From an uncultured delta proteobacterium (GTDB lineage: Bacteria > Myxococcota_A > Polyangia > Polyangiales > Polyangiaceae), in contig CAITIQ010000469.1 in NCBI GenBank assembly GCA_903892415.1, forward strand, positions 1 to 44,159: a DNA stretch of 44,159 nucleotides, in the 5' to 3' direction. A program made the position numbers and the translations under genes. The stretch's first letter is position 1; each line of letters begins with the position of its first letter. The notes below the pieces were generated by a model. It was given only the letters and a program-made list of their open reading frames with translations. It was not told where the DNA came from and did no database searches. Positions 31,316 to 39,866 of the stretch are shown here, piece after piece.

Positions 31316-34174
31316 ATGCATCGTCATTTGGTTGCGCCGCTCCTGCTCGCCCTCACCCTCGCTTGTGGTCCCGCAGTTCCCCCCGACGCGCCGAAGCTCG
31401 TCGAGAGCAACAAGCCGGCTACGGCTGAGGTCGACGAGCTCGACCAACCGCTGCCGCTCGATGCGCGTATCACCAAAGGCACGCTCGACAACGGGCTCAC
31501 CTACTATGTATTGCCGCACCGTAAGCCTGAGAAGCGCGCCCAGCTTTGGCTTGCTGTCAATGCAGGCTCAGTGCTGGAAGATGAGGATCAGCGTGGGCTC
31601 GCGCACTTCGTCGAGCACATGGGCTTCAACGGGACGAAGCGCTTTCCCAAACAGGAGCTGATCGCCTTTCTCGAGAAGGCCGGGGTTCGCTTTGGTGCGG
31701 ACCTCAACGCCTACACCTCGTTCGACGAGACGGTCTACAAGCTCCAACTACCGACCGACGACCCGACCTTTCTCACGCAGGGCCTGAGCGTGCTGCGAGA
31801 TTGGGCCGACGGCATCAGCTTCGACGCTGACGAGGTCGAGAAGGAGCGCGGAGTAGTGCTGGAGGAATGGCGACTCGGACGGGGCGCTCGGATGCGGCTC
31901 TTCGACAAGCAGGCTCCGGTGGTCTTCAACGGGTCGAAGTACGCCGAGCGCATCACCATCGGCAAGCCGGAGATCATCAAGAACGCCTCACGGGAGACGC
32001 TGATGCGCTATTACCGCGATTGGTACCGGCCCGACCTGATGGCCGTGATCGCAGTCGGCGACTTCGATCCGAAGGCGATCGAAACCAGCATCAAGGCCGA
32101 GTTCGGCTCGATGCCCGCGCGCACCGAGCCCAAGCCGCGCCCGCGCGTCTTCGCCGAGGTCCCCGCGCATGAGCAGACGTTGGTCAGCATCGAGAGCGAC
32201 CGCGAGCTGCCGACCACCAGCGTCTCCATCATCAATAAGGTAGCGCACAAGCCCGAAGCCAGCCCGCGCGACTACCGCCGTGGCATTGGCGACCAACTTT
32301 ACAGCAATATGCTAAACGCGCGCTTCGAGGAGCTGCGCCGAGACCCGAAGGCCCCGTTCTTGGGCGCCTTCGCCGGCTCCGGCGGCTTGGTTCGAACCAT
32401 GGATGCCTTCCGCCAAAACGCGCTGGTCAAAGAAGACGGCGTCGAGCGCGGACTCGGCGCCTTGCTCGAAGAGACGGTGCGCGTCGAGCGACACGGCTTT
32501 ACCGCCTCGGAGCTCGAGCGCGCAAAGAAGCAGCTCTTGCGTCAATTCGAGGAGGCCGCCACCGAACGCGACAAGACCGATTCGGGCGAGTTCACCGCAG
32601 AGATCGTGCGTAACTTTTTCGAGAATGAGGCCATGCCGGGGCGCGAGGCCGAGCTCGCGTTGGCGCAGCGCTTCTTGCCCGGCTTCAAGCTCGAAGAGCT
32701 GAACGGGCTGGCCAAAGAGGCCTCGCTCGGTAGTCGTGTCATCACCGTCGCCGGGCCGAAGACCATGGTCCTCCCGACCGAGCAGGCGCTCCTTGGCATG
32801 GAGAAGAGCGTGCGCGCGCGCGAGGTCGCCGCCTATGTGGACGCAGCGCCGACGGAGCCGCTAATGGCCACCGCACCCGCTCCGGGCAAAATCAGCAAGA
32901 CCACGACCATAAGCGAGCTGGGTATCACCGAGTGGACGTTCGAGAACGGCGTGCGGGTGATCGTCAAACCCACCGACTTCGCCAATGATGAGATCAAACT
33001 CTCGGCCTTTTCCCCGGGTGGGACCTCACAGGTCAAGGACGCCGACTTCATTCCGGCGCTGTTCGCCGACGAGGTGGTCGCGCAAGGCGGGGTTGGCCCG
33101 TTCGACGCCGTGATGTTGCGCAAAGCCCTGGCCGGCAAGGTGGTCTCCTTACGGGCCACCATCTCCGAGCTGGAAGAGGGCCTTTCGGGCAGCGCGGCCA
33201 GCGCCGATTTGGAGACGCTGTTCCAGCTTACGTATCTATCCTTCACCGCGCCGCGCAAAGACGAGAAGGCCTTTGCCGCGTGGCGTACCCGCGAGATCGA
33301 AGCGGCCAAGAACAGGCGGCTCTCCCCCGAGCGGCTGTTCCAAGAGGAGCTGCTCAGCTTCTCCACGCAAGACCACCCTCGCCGTCGACCGACTACGCCC
33401 GAGACCATCGAGCAGGTGGACCTTGGTCGTGCGTTCGACTTTTACAATGACCGCTTTGGCGACGCCTCCGACTTTACCTTCCTATTCGTTGGCAACGTCG
33501 ACCTCGACAAGCTCAAGGCCTTGAGCGAGCGCTACTTGGGCAGCTTGCCGAAGCGAGCTCGCAAAGAGAGCTGGCGCGACATCAAGGTCTCTCTGCTGAA
33601 GGGTGGAAAGACCAAAGTCATCGAGAAGGGCAGCGAGCCCAAGAGCATGGTGAACCTGACCTTCCATGGCACGGAGAGCTGGTCCGCCGACAATGAAAAC
33701 GATGTAAGGATGCTGACCGAGGTCCTGCGGCATCGCTTGCGGCAAACCCTGCGTGAAGACCTGGGTGGCGTTTATGGAGTTCAGGTCAGCGGCCAACTGC
33801 GGCGACGCCCGCGTGCTGAATATCAATTCAACGTCAGCTTTGGCTGTTCCCCCGAGAACGTGGACAAGCTCAAACAAGCCGTTTTCGACGAGATCAAAGC
33901 CATCCAGGCTAGCGGCGTAGCCGCCGAGATGATCGAAAAGATCAAAGAGACGCGCCGGCGAGCCCAGGAGACCGACTTGAAGGACAACGGGTTTTGGCTA
34001 CGCGAGCTCGAGCGGGCCTACACCTATGGCGACGACCCGCGCGAGATCCCCAAGGCCCAGCCGATGATCGACAAGGTAAGCTCCGAGCGCACGCAACGGG
34101 CCGCCAAGAAGTATCTGAAGGATGGACAGTTCATCCTTGCGGTACTCAAGCCGGAAGCGAGCGCTACACGCTAG
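31316..34174 (+). CDS. M16 (insulinase/pitrilysin) zinc peptidase lipoprotein
   Basis: 952 residues. Signal MHRHLVAPLLLALTLAC (C17). The inverted zinc motif is HFVEH (H97, E100, H101) with the downstream Glu ligand in the ERGVVLEEWR helix. The second, inactive M16 half follows at about residue 540, giving the usual two-half clamshell of full-length pitrilysin-type enzymes. Likely degrades peptides in the envelope. It follows the FG-GAP gene by 87 bases and is convergent with the histidine kinase gene (14-base gap). Confidence 0.93.
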   Translation: MHRHLVAPLLLALTLACGPAVPPDAPKLVESNKPATAEVDELDQPLPLDARITKGTLDNGLTYYVLPHRKPEKRAQLWLAVNAGSVLEDEDQRGLAHFVEHMGFNGTKRFPKQELIAFLEKAGVRFGADLNAYTSFDETVYKLQLPTDDPTFLTQGLSVLRDWADGISFDADEVEKERGVVLEEWRLGRGARMRLFDKQAPVVFNGSKYAERITIGKPEIIKNASRETLMRYYRDWYRPDLMAVIAVGDFDPKAIETSIKAEFGSMPARTEPKPRPRVFAEVPAHEQTLVSIESDRELPTTSVSIINKVAHKPEASPRDYRRGIGDQLYSNMLNARFEELRRDPKAPFLGAFAGSGGLVRTMDAFRQNALVKEDGVERGLGALLEETVRVERHGFTASELERAKKQLLRQFEEAATERDKTDSGEFTAEIVRNFFENEAMPGREAELALAQRFLPGFKLEELNGLAKEASLGSRVITVAGPKTMVLPTEQALLGMEKSVRAREVAAYVDAAPTEPLMATAPAPGKISKTTTISELGITEWTFENGVRVIVKPTDFANDEIKLSAFSPGGTSQVKDADFIPALFADEVVAQGGVGPFDAVMLRKALAGKVVSLRATISELEEGLSGSAASADLETLFQLTYLSFTAPRKDEKAFAAWRTREIEAAKNRRLSPERLFQEELLSFSTQDHPRRRPTTPETIEQVDLGRAFDFYNDRFGDASDFTFLFVGNVDLDKLKALSERYLGSLPKRARKESWRDIKVSLLKGGKTKVIEKGSEPKSMVNLTFHGTESWSADNENDVRMLTEVLRHRLRQTLREDLGGVYGVQVSGQLRRRPRAEYQFNVSFGCSPENVDKLKQAVFDEIKAIQASGVAAEMIEKIKETRRRAQETDLKDNGFWLRELERAYTYGDDPREIPKAQPMIDKVSSERTQRAAKKYLKDGQFILAVLKPEASATR

Positions 34175-34188
34175 CGCGAGACGCCGAG

Positions 34189-35553
34189 CTACTTTGCCTG
34201 TGCTGCGGCGATGCGCTGAATCATCTGCCGCAGCACGCTTGGGCGAACCGGCTTTTGCAGGAGGCGCTCGCCGATCGAGGCCGCGAATTCGCGGCCGCGT
34301 GGAGTGAAGGCGCCGCCCGAGCAGAAGACCATGCGCTCGCAAAGGGCGGGCGCGTTGACCGCTACCCACTCATGGATGGCGACGCCGTCCACCTCGGGCA
34401 TCATCAGATCACAGATCACCACGTCCCACGCGCGATTCCCCTGCAAGATATCGAGCCCCGCTCGCCCACCGAGCGCGACCGAGAGATCGTACTCGGTCTT
34501 AAATAACAGACTAAACGCCTTCACCAGCGACTCCTCATCGTCGATCAGGAGCACCCGCAGCTTTGGGCCTTGGGGCGGCATGGGCGTTGGGACGGGCGTC
34601 GCGATTACGTTGCTGGGCGGTGCTACTTCCTGCGGCAGCGAGAGCTCGAACACCGAACCTCGCTCCGAGGTCTGCACCAGCCGCAGCTCGCCTTCGTGTT
34701 GGCGCATGATCTCGGCCGAGCTCGTCAAGCCCAGCCCGGCACCGACATCGCGCGTCTTGGTGCTGAAGAAAGGCTCGAACAGACGCGCTTGATCCGCGGG
34801 GGAGATGCCGCCGCCGGAGTCGGAGACCGTCACATACACCTGCCCTTGGCGTAGCGAGGGGCGGATGCTCACCTGATGCCGCTCAGGAGCGCCCTCCGGA
34901 ATGGCGTGCGCCGCGTTGAGCAACAGATTGGTCACTACGTGGGTGAGCCGGGCGCGGTCCCCGCGTACACGCAGCGCAGGTTGCGGGTCAACGACGACCC
35001 GGGCGCGATAAACGAGCTCGGCGTTCACGAGCTTGCAGGCGTCTCGAATCAAATCGTCTACCTGCAGCACCTCCAAACGGTGCTTCTCGAGGCGAGAGAA
35101 CGGAGAGAGCTCGCGCACCATGCCAACGATGCGCTCGAGGCCAGCGACGTTCTCGCGGGTGAGTTCACGAGCTTGCTCGATGGCTTGACGCACGAGCTGA
35201 CTCTCCGCGGCCGACTCCATCGAGCTGAGCACCCGCTCCATCGAATGAAGATTGGCCAGTACGAAGGCGGCTGGGTTATTGACCTCGTGAGCGACGCCAG
35301 CCGCGAGTTGACCGAGCGAGGCGAGCCGTTCACTGCGGACCAAGCGCTCGCGAAAAGCTTGTTCGCGTTGGTACTGCTGGCCGACCTCCTCCGCCAACAT
35401 GTTGATACCTGCCGCCAGCCCGTCCAGTAGGTGCTGCCCATCCCCGAGCGGGGCTCGCTTGGAAAAGTCATTGCTGGCGATGGCCACGACCACGTTGACG
35501 ATCTCCGCCAGGCGCCGCTCTTCTTCAGCTCTCGCGTTGGGATCTTCACTCAT
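34189..35553 (-). CDS. Soluble hybrid histidine kinase with receiver domain
   Basis: 454 residues, no membrane segment. A HAMP-like N-terminal helical region (about 15-65) is followed by HisKA with phospho-acceptor H89 (AGVAHEVNNP), HATPase (N-box N213, DSGGG at 245-249, GAGLGL) and, after a Pro-rich linker, a receiver with acidic pocket DDEE, phospho-acceptor D382 (CDLMMP) and K434. No DNA-binding output, so signal presumably passes by phosphotransfer or protein contact. Its ATG overlaps the stop of the DUF7793-like gene (ATGA, 35550-35553), so the two form an operon and probably one signalling module. Confidence 0.92.
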   Translation of the reverse strand: MSEDPNARAEEERRLAEIVNVVVAIASNDFSKRAPLGDGQHLLDGLAAGINMLAEEVGQQYQREQAFRERLVRSERLASLGQLAAGVAHEVNNPAAFVLANLHSMERVLSSMESAAESQLVRQAIEQARELTRENVAGLERIVGMVRELSPFSRLEKHRLEVLQVDDLIRDACKLVNAELVYRARVVVDPQPALRVRGDRARLTHVVTNLLLNAAHAIPEGAPERHQVSIRPSLRQGQVYVTVSDSGGGISPADQARLFEPFFSTKTRDVGAGLGLTSSAEIMRQHEGELRLVQTSERGSVFELSLPQEVAPPSNVIATPVPTPMPPQGPKLRVLLIDDEESLVKAFSLLFKTEYDLSVALGGRAGLDILQGNRAWDVVICDLMMPEVDGVAIHEWVAVNAPALCERMVFCSGGAFTPRGREFAASIGERLLQKPVRPSVLRQMIQRIAAAQAK

Positions 35554-35945
35554 TGGCTGGGAGCAAGGGCTAGGAGCCAGGCCTCGGCCTCAGCCTCGGA
35601 GGTGAACAGCCGTGTGGAGGTCTGCGGGCGATTGAAGCCTAAGTAGAAGTTGCCCATCACGCGGCTCAGTGGCGAGGAGATCAAGAGCGCAACGGCCGAA
35701 CTTACGGCCCGGCCCTCCGGACCGGCAAACAGTGACCGGGCCTCGGCGCTCTGAGAGCGGACTTCACGCAGGTCCACCAGCACCGGAAGCGACTTGCCCT
35801 CGGTGAGTTGCGCGGTTACCTCGATGTTCGCCCTTGCGTCCTCGAGCGTTACTTCAGCGCCAGCGTGGAAGCGAGTGCGCACCACGTTCCCCACACGCCA
35901 GAAGGCACAGGTGCGAGTGCGGAGAGCGGTCTCGGGAGGTTCCAT
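35550..35945 (-). CDS. DUF7793/STAS-like protein
   Basis: 131 residues from ATG 35945 (GTG 35951 adds two). The pattern LPVLVDLREVRSQSAEARSLFAGPE, then ALLISSPLSRVMGNFYLGFNRP, then TRLFTSEAEAEAWL is that of a small alpha/beta family related to STAS/SpoIIAA folds (DUF7793 in my recollection). These are often encoded with histidine kinases and may regulate them by direct binding. Its stop overlaps the start of the hybrid kinase, which supports that link. Confidence 0.75.
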   Translation of the reverse strand: MEPPETALRTRTCAFWRVGNVVRTRFHAGAEVTLEDARANIEVTAQLTEGKSLPVLVDLREVRSQSAEARSLFAGPEGRAVSSAVALLISSPLSRVMGNFYLGFNRPQTSTRLFTSEAEAEAWLLALAPSQ

Positions 35946-36058
35946 CGCCACTTTCAGGATAGGGCGCGATTGTGCGCGCGAGCAACCCCGAGTCGAGGTG
36001 GGAGGACCGGCGCGTTTTTTGGGGCAAGAGCAGCGCTACTCGTGATTCCATCCGCCGC

Positions 36059-37123
36059 ATGGGGAGTAAGTTCGATAGCGAGGACTTCGAAGGGGCGAGC
36101 CATCACTTTGCAAAGTTCGACCCGGAGGTTGGGGATTGGATCTTCCGCGCAATGGAGGCCGAGCCGGAGATCCTTGGTTGGGGATATGGGCATAAACGAG
36201 TAGGCGGCTTCGCTACCGATGAGCTCTCGGTGGTCGTCCTGGTGGAGGAGAAGTTCCACAAGGGCCTGGTGCATAAGAACGCCGTGGTGCCCGACGGCCT
36301 GGCCGGCATGAAGACAGATGTGGCGGCGGTGGGGCGCGCCCGCGTGCTCAGCAACACGGAACCGCTGCCACGCCCGGTACCGTGGGGTTGCCGCATCAGC
36401 CATGAAGACGGGCTGCAAGGGACGCTGGGCTGCGTGGTGGAGGGAGCCGACCGCAAATACCTGCTCTCCAACTGCCACGTGCTCGCGCGCTCGGGCAAAG
36501 CCAAACCCAAAGACATGATCGTACAGCCCGCCATCAGCCTGCTGACGGAGCGGGACGCCATCGCGCGGCTGACCCGCTTCATCCCGGTGGAGACCACCGA
36601 AACGCTGCCGCTCAATGAGCAAAACAATCTCGTGGATGCGGCCATCGCCGAGGTGCTCCCGCCCGACAGCGCCAACCCCAAAGGCTATATCGAAGATAAC
36701 TATTCTACGAGCGGACTGAACCTCACTTCCTGGCGCCGAACCAAGGACATCCCGGTCAACTTGGACATCTGCAAGGTCGGCGGGATGACCCACTACAAGG
36801 AAGGCAAAGTGGTCTACATGAACGCCACGGTAAAGGTACCGTTCCGCGGCGGGATGGCGCTCTTCCGCAATCAAATCCTGACCACCGACATCGGCGAGCC
36901 CGGGGATTCCGGCTCGCTCGTGGTCTGCCAAAGCGACGGCTCGGCGATTGGGCTCTTGTTCGCCCAGCTGGCGGCGACCGAAGGGCAGAAGAACCTCACC
37001 ATCGTCAATCCCATTCAAGCCGTGCAAAACCTATTGCGCGTTAAAATCTCCCCCAACCGCTGGATCCCACCGTCGAATGACGGAGCCAGCCCAAGTCCCG
37101 ACGGCTCCGCTCGCCCGCTGTGA
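36059..37123 (+). CDS. PA-clan (chymotrypsin-fold) serine protease, NAL1-like
   Basis: 354 residues from ATG 36059. The catalytic triad is readable: H140 in LLSNCHVLA, D193 in NLVDAAIAEV and S284 in GEPGDSGSLVV. The N-terminal about 100 residues form a small alpha/beta domain (EPEILGWGYGHK...LSVVVLVEE) also present in the second protease and in the next small gene. No signal peptide, so probably cytoplasmic. Its organisation resembles NAL1-type trypsin-like proteases, assigned by eye only. A paralogue lies at 39867-40883. The stop overlaps the GTG of the small companion (GTGA). Confidence 0.78.
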   Translation: MGSKFDSEDFEGASHHFAKFDPEVGDWIFRAMEAEPEILGWGYGHKRVGGFATDELSVVVLVEEKFHKGLVHKNAVVPDGLAGMKTDVAAVGRARVLSNTEPLPRPVPWGCRISHEDGLQGTLGCVVEGADRKYLLSNCHVLARSGKAKPKDMIVQPAISLLTERDAIARLTRFIPVETTETLPLNEQNNLVDAAIAEVLPPDSANPKGYIEDNYSTSGLNLTSWRRTKDIPVNLDICKVGGMTHYKEGKVVYMNATVKVPFRGGMALFRNQILTTDIGEPGDSGSLVVCQSDGSAIGLLFAQLAATEGQKNLTIVNPIQAVQNLLRVKISPNRWIPPSNDGASPSPDGSARPL

Positions 37124-37344
37124 AGCTGCTCGAGTATGCGCAGCAGCGGCTCGAGCGCCGCCTGCTCGATGACCCGCTGGTGATGGGCGTCACCAGCGAG
37201 CTCCGCCCCGCGACGAAGGGCGCAGCGCCGCGCGCGCGGCTCGTGGTGCTCGCTCTCAGCCGGCCGAAGCGCCTACCGAAGACCTACTACGGTATCCCGG
37301 TGCAGCTGCGCCTCACCGGCCCGACGTCGCTGCTGCAAGAGTGA
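37120..37344 (+). CDS. Small companion protein related to the protease N-terminal domain
   Basis: 74 residues from GTG 37120, overlapping the protease stop (GTGA). The sequence DDPLVMGVTSELRP...ARLVVLALSRPK...GIPVQLRLTG parallels the N-terminal domains of both proteases (EPEILGWGYG...; HPRVASLVGWG...GELVILQRG...GRPVRAQFVG). It seems to be a stand-alone copy of that domain and might regulate or target the protease. This is inference from short similarity. Confidence 0.65.
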   Translation: MKLLEYAQQRLERRLLDDPLVMGVTSELRPATKGAAPRARLVVLALSRPKRLPKTYYGIPVQLRLTGPTSLLQE

Positions 37345-37366
37345 GACGGCGGTGGCGCGGACCGTG

Positions 37367-37417
37367 GGAGTGACATTGGGGGCGGCGATGGTTTATCGCA
37401 CGGGCCAATGTCGCTCC
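37367..37417 (+). repeat. REP palindrome copy 1
   Basis: 51 bp, GGAGTGACATTGG ... CCAATGTCGCTCC with a central GATGGTTTATCG. Outer arms of 13 bases pair with one mismatch; the inner GCGAT/ATCGC stem closes a GGTTT loop. Confidence 0.9.
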
Positions 37418-37555
37418 GGCCGTTTGGAGTTGGACGTCGGTCGGCGTTGGACGCGCCTTTCGAAGCGAGCCCCGCGCCTTTCGAAGCGAGCTGCGCGCGG
37501 GGTTCGCGGCGCCAAGGGTGATCTGTGCGGCGCGTTCGCCGACCTCCCCATCGTG

Positions 37556-37606
37556 GGAGCGACATTGGGGCCGGCGATGGTTTATCGCACGGGCCAATGT
37601 CGCTCC
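37556..37606 (+). repeat. REP palindrome copy 2
   Basis: 51 bp, the most regular copy: GGAGCGACATTGG ... CCAATGTCGCTCC with perfect 13-base arms and the central GATGGTTTATCG. Same orientation as copy 1, 189 bp further on. GGAG at the 5' foot resembles the tetranucleotide flanking known REP hairpins. Confidence 0.92.
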
Positions 37607-37798
37607 GGCGCGCCGAAGTTGGATCTCGAAGGGCCTTGACCGCGTGCACCGCCGGAAGCCCAGGCGCACCGCGTCCGCCCTTCGCTGACGTGGCGTCCGC
37701 CGGCCACAAGCTGGCGTTCGCCAGCCGAATGTCGCTCAACGGGCGGGTTTCCCAGCGCTTTTCGCACGTGCGCCCAAGGCACCAGACTTGCGAAGCCA

Positions 37799-38587
37799 AT
37801 GCGCATGAATGCGATGGCGTTTCACATCACCATGCGACCCACCAGCGATACGTGGATTGCCGAGAGCACTGCGTCGCGTCGTCGGTTGGCCAGGCTCTTC
37901 TACGCCTGCGGGAATGCGCGTGGGCTGATGGCGTTCCGTGCCGCCGATACGCACGTACACGCGCTCGTTGGTGGGCCGCGAGAGGTGGCTGGGGAGTTTG
38001 CTCGCGCGGTCCAGATCTCGATGCGCCAAACATTGCGACTGCCGCATCCGTTTGAGCCGGCGCGCATCCGCCCCGTGGACACCTTCAAGCATCTTCGCAG
38101 CACCGTTGCGTATTTGCTGCGGCAAACCGAGCACCACGGGCTCGGCGCCTTCGACCGGGAACACGAAGCGAGCAGTCTGCTCGACCTGCTCGGGATGCGC
38201 TGCATCGACTCACAGCCGACGAGCTTGCGGCTTTTCGCGGCGTTGCCACGCCTCTCGCGCGCAGATCTACTCGGCTTCCTCGGCGTGCCGCTGACGGTTC
38301 CGCCGGACGCCAATCACTACTTGCTCGCGGCCCCAGCGGTCGTGGCGTTACCCTCGCTCGCGCGGTTCGTGGCCGCTCGCTCGGCGCGAAATGCGCTGCT
38401 CTCGCTACTGCGCGGCAAGCTGCCAATCACCGTCATCGCCGAGCGACTGGCGATCAACAAGCGCACCTTGCACCGAGACCACGAGCCGCCGCAGCCGGCG
38501 CTCGTCCGCGCGATCGAGTTGCACGCGAGCCTGCGTGCATCGCTGGAGCGACCTTCGGAGCTGGAGCGACCGTCGGAGGGGGGATAA
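37799..38587 (+). CDS. REP-associated tyrosine transposase (Y1/HUH, RAYT)
   Basis: 262 residues from ATG 37799 (ATG 37805 and 37814 also possible). The Y1 transposase fold is visible: opening strand AFHITMRP (as in yHVtxR), the HUH motif DTHVHALV (H52, H54), and the catalytic Tyr Y105 in STVAYLLRQTEHHGLG. The C-terminal about 140 residues are an extension with a helix-turn-helix-like LPITVIAERLAINKRTLHRD. Expected role: single-strand nicking and joining at REP hairpins, driving their spread. It is flanked by inverted REP copies. Its last codons contain two GGAGCGACC stretches that resemble a REP foot. Confidence 0.82.
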   Translation: MRMNAMAFHITMRPTSDTWIAESTASRRRLARLFYACGNARGLMAFRAADTHVHALVGGPREVAGEFARAVQISMRQTLRLPHPFEPARIRPVDTFKHLRSTVAYLLRQTEHHGLGAFDREHEASSLLDLLGMRCIDSQPTSLRLFAALPRLSRADLLGFLGVPLTVPPDANHYLLAAPAVVALPSLARFVAARSARNALLSLLRGKLPITVIAERLAINKRTLHRDHEPPQPALVRAIELHASLRASLERPSELERPSEGG

Positions 38588-38690
38588 GCCGCACAAATCA
38601 CCCTTGGCGATGCGAACCCCGAGCGCGGCTCGCGTCGAAAGGCTCGGAAAGCGCGCTTCGACGGCCAACTCCAGCCGGCCGGGGACCGCC

Positions 38691-38741
38691 GGGGCGACAT
38701 TCGCCCGTGCGATAAACCATCGTCGGCCCCAATGTCGCTCC
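38691..38741 (-). repeat. REP palindrome copy 3
   Basis: 51 bp, inverted relative to copies 1-2 (central CGATAAACCATC on the plus strand). Its reverse complement starts GGAGCGACATTGGGGCC, nearly identical to copy 2; the other foot is GGGGCGACAT. Confidence 0.9.
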
Positions 38742-38899
38742 CGCGATGCGGAGGGCGGTCAGCACGACGCGCAGATCACGTTTGGCGCCGCGAACCCCGC
38801 GCACGGCGCCACAAAAACCACGCGTTACGGCGCGAGATCAGGCGCTGCTCGCAGCAGTGCGCCGGGCAAGAGGACTACAACGGCCAACTCCAGCCTGCC

Positions 38900-38950
38900 G
38901 GCGCGACATTGGCCCGTGCGATAAACCATCGTCGGCCCCTATGTCACTCC
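38900..38950 (-). repeat. REP palindrome copy 4
   Basis: 51 bp, same orientation as copy 3. One arm is slightly decayed (ATGTCACTCC); the centre is intact. Confidence 0.88.
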
Positions 38951-39105
38951 CGCGATGGGAGGGAGGTGAGCACGCCGTACAGATCACGTTTGGCGCCGCG
39001 AACCCCACGCGCCTCGCCGCAAAACCACGCGTTGCGGCGCGAGATCGGGCGCCGCTCGCCGCTGTGCGCCCGGCAAGAGGACTTCAACGGCCAACTCCAG
39101 CCAGC

Positions 39106-39156
39106 CGGTGCGACATTGGCCCATGCGATAGACCATCGTCGCCACCAATGTCGCTC
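39106..39156 (-). repeat. REP palindrome copy 5
   Basis: 51 bp, same orientation as copy 3. The centre differs by one base (CGATAGACCATC); arms GCGACATTGG and CCAATGTCGC are intact. Confidence 0.88.
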
Positions 39157-39162
39157 CCACGA

Positions 39163-39290
39163 TGCGGAGGGTGCTGCCGTGCGAGGGCGCTCCCGCGATT
39201 GCGAGGGCGCTCCCACGATGGGGAGGGCGCTCATTCCGCGATTGCGAGGGCGCTGCCGCGAGGGGGAGGGCGCCCCTTGGCCGCAACTAC
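39163..39290 (+). repeat. Degenerate tandem repeat around GCGAGGGCGCTCC
   Basis: Six or so irregular units of about 20 bp built on GCGAGGGCGCTCCCGCGAT, immediately after REP copy 5 and before the lipoprotein stop. Non-coding by all visible criteria. Confidence 0.7.
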
Positions 39291-39296
39291 CGCTCG

Positions 39297-39857
39297 CTAG
39301 GGCCCGAGGCTGGCGAGATACGCCTGCGCGTCCTCGAGCGAGGCGAAGAGCGCGACGACGCTTACGTTGGAATCGGAGCTGAGGCCGTCTTCGCCGGGGA
39401 AGCCGATGCACCAGCCGGTGGGGACGCTGAAGAGGGCGGCGGTCTGGGTGACGCGGATGACGCCGTAGGAGGTTGTGGTGGGGAGCTCGCCGTTGCCGAG
39501 GAAATAGCAGGTATGGTCGCCCAACCAATAGGAGCGGCTGCCGCTTAGCTCGCGCGCTAATACGTAATCACCGCCAGCGCCGCTGCACTCGCGTACGAGG
39601 AAGGTCTCAACCACCAGGCGCTGCTCGCCCGATTGCAGATCCTCGAACAAGGCCTGCGTGCCGCTGGTGGCGACCTCGGCCACGCACGCACCGTCAGCGT
39701 AGAAGACGCGCTCCGGCGTGGGCACCTCCACAGGGACGTCGACCGGCGGCTCCGCCTGGGTCTCCTCCTCTTCCTGCGGGTCTTCCTCGACGAACACCAC
39801 GCTACCGCCGCAGGCGGCGAGGGTCAGAAGCATAAGCAACGGGCGTAAGCTGAGCAT
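39297..39857 (-). CDS. Lipoprotein with acidic Pro-rich linker, unknown function
   Basis: 186 residues. Signal MLSLRPLLMLLTLAAC (C16), then a Glu/Pro-rich linker (EEDPQEEEETQAEPP), then a beta-rich domain with four Cys (DGACVAEV, VRECSGAG, DHTCYFLG, GWCIGFPG) that could form two disulfides. The C-terminus ends in a helix (ASLEDAQAYLASLGP). No family recognised. It lies just downstream of the second protease gene on the same strand (9-base gap), so it is probably cotranscribed. Confidence 0.72.
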   Translation of the reverse strand: MLSLRPLLMLLTLAACGGSVVFVEEDPQEEEETQAEPPVDVPVEVPTPERVFYADGACVAEVATSGTQALFEDLQSGEQRLVVETFLVRECSGAGGDYVLARELSGSRSYWLGDHTCYFLGNGELPTTTSYGVIRVTQTAALFSVPTGWCIGFPGEDGLSSDSNVSVVALFASLEDAQAYLASLGP

Positions 39858-39866
39858 CTCTGACGT

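Larger units (their letters stand above)
37367..39156. mobile_element. REP/RAYT locus (REP palindromes around a Y1 transposase)
   Basis: A Y1 transposase gene is flanked by two 51-bp palindromes on its left and three on its right, the right ones inverted relative to the left. This is the arrangement expected for REP elements maintained by a REP-associated tyrosine transposase. Two further divergent copies lie at 40991 and 41159. The left flank (37345-37798) holds no other gene. Confidence 0.75.
38588..39156. repeat. Tandem module of about 175-205 bp containing REP copies 3-5
   Basis: Beyond the palindromes, longer blocks recur in the same order: a block like CAGATCACGTTTGGCGCCGC, a block around AACCACGCGTT and GGCGCGAGATC, then CGGCCAACTCCAGCC, then the REP hairpin. 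Related blocks in inverted orientation lie at 37400-37620. No gene is supported in this stretch; open frames here are repeat-encoded. Confidence 0.75.

Noticed and set aside
35954..37027. 357-residue open frame on the minus strand
   Set aside because: Antisense to the first protease, whose triad motifs are clear. Its composition is that of a shadow frame.
37700..37735. Eighth REP copy near 37727
   Set aside because: Only one foot (AATGTCGCTC) is recognisable; the centre and other arm are absent, so at most a decayed remnant.
37367..39156. CRISPR array
   Set aside because: The palindromes are 51 bp and inverted between sides, the spacers are 140-1,100 bp and themselves repeated, and no cas gene is present.
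38732..39382. Open frames of 180-216 residues downstream of the transposase
   Set aside because: They are encoded by the repeated module (the same Arg-rich peptide recurs with each REP copy) and have no start signal or domain.
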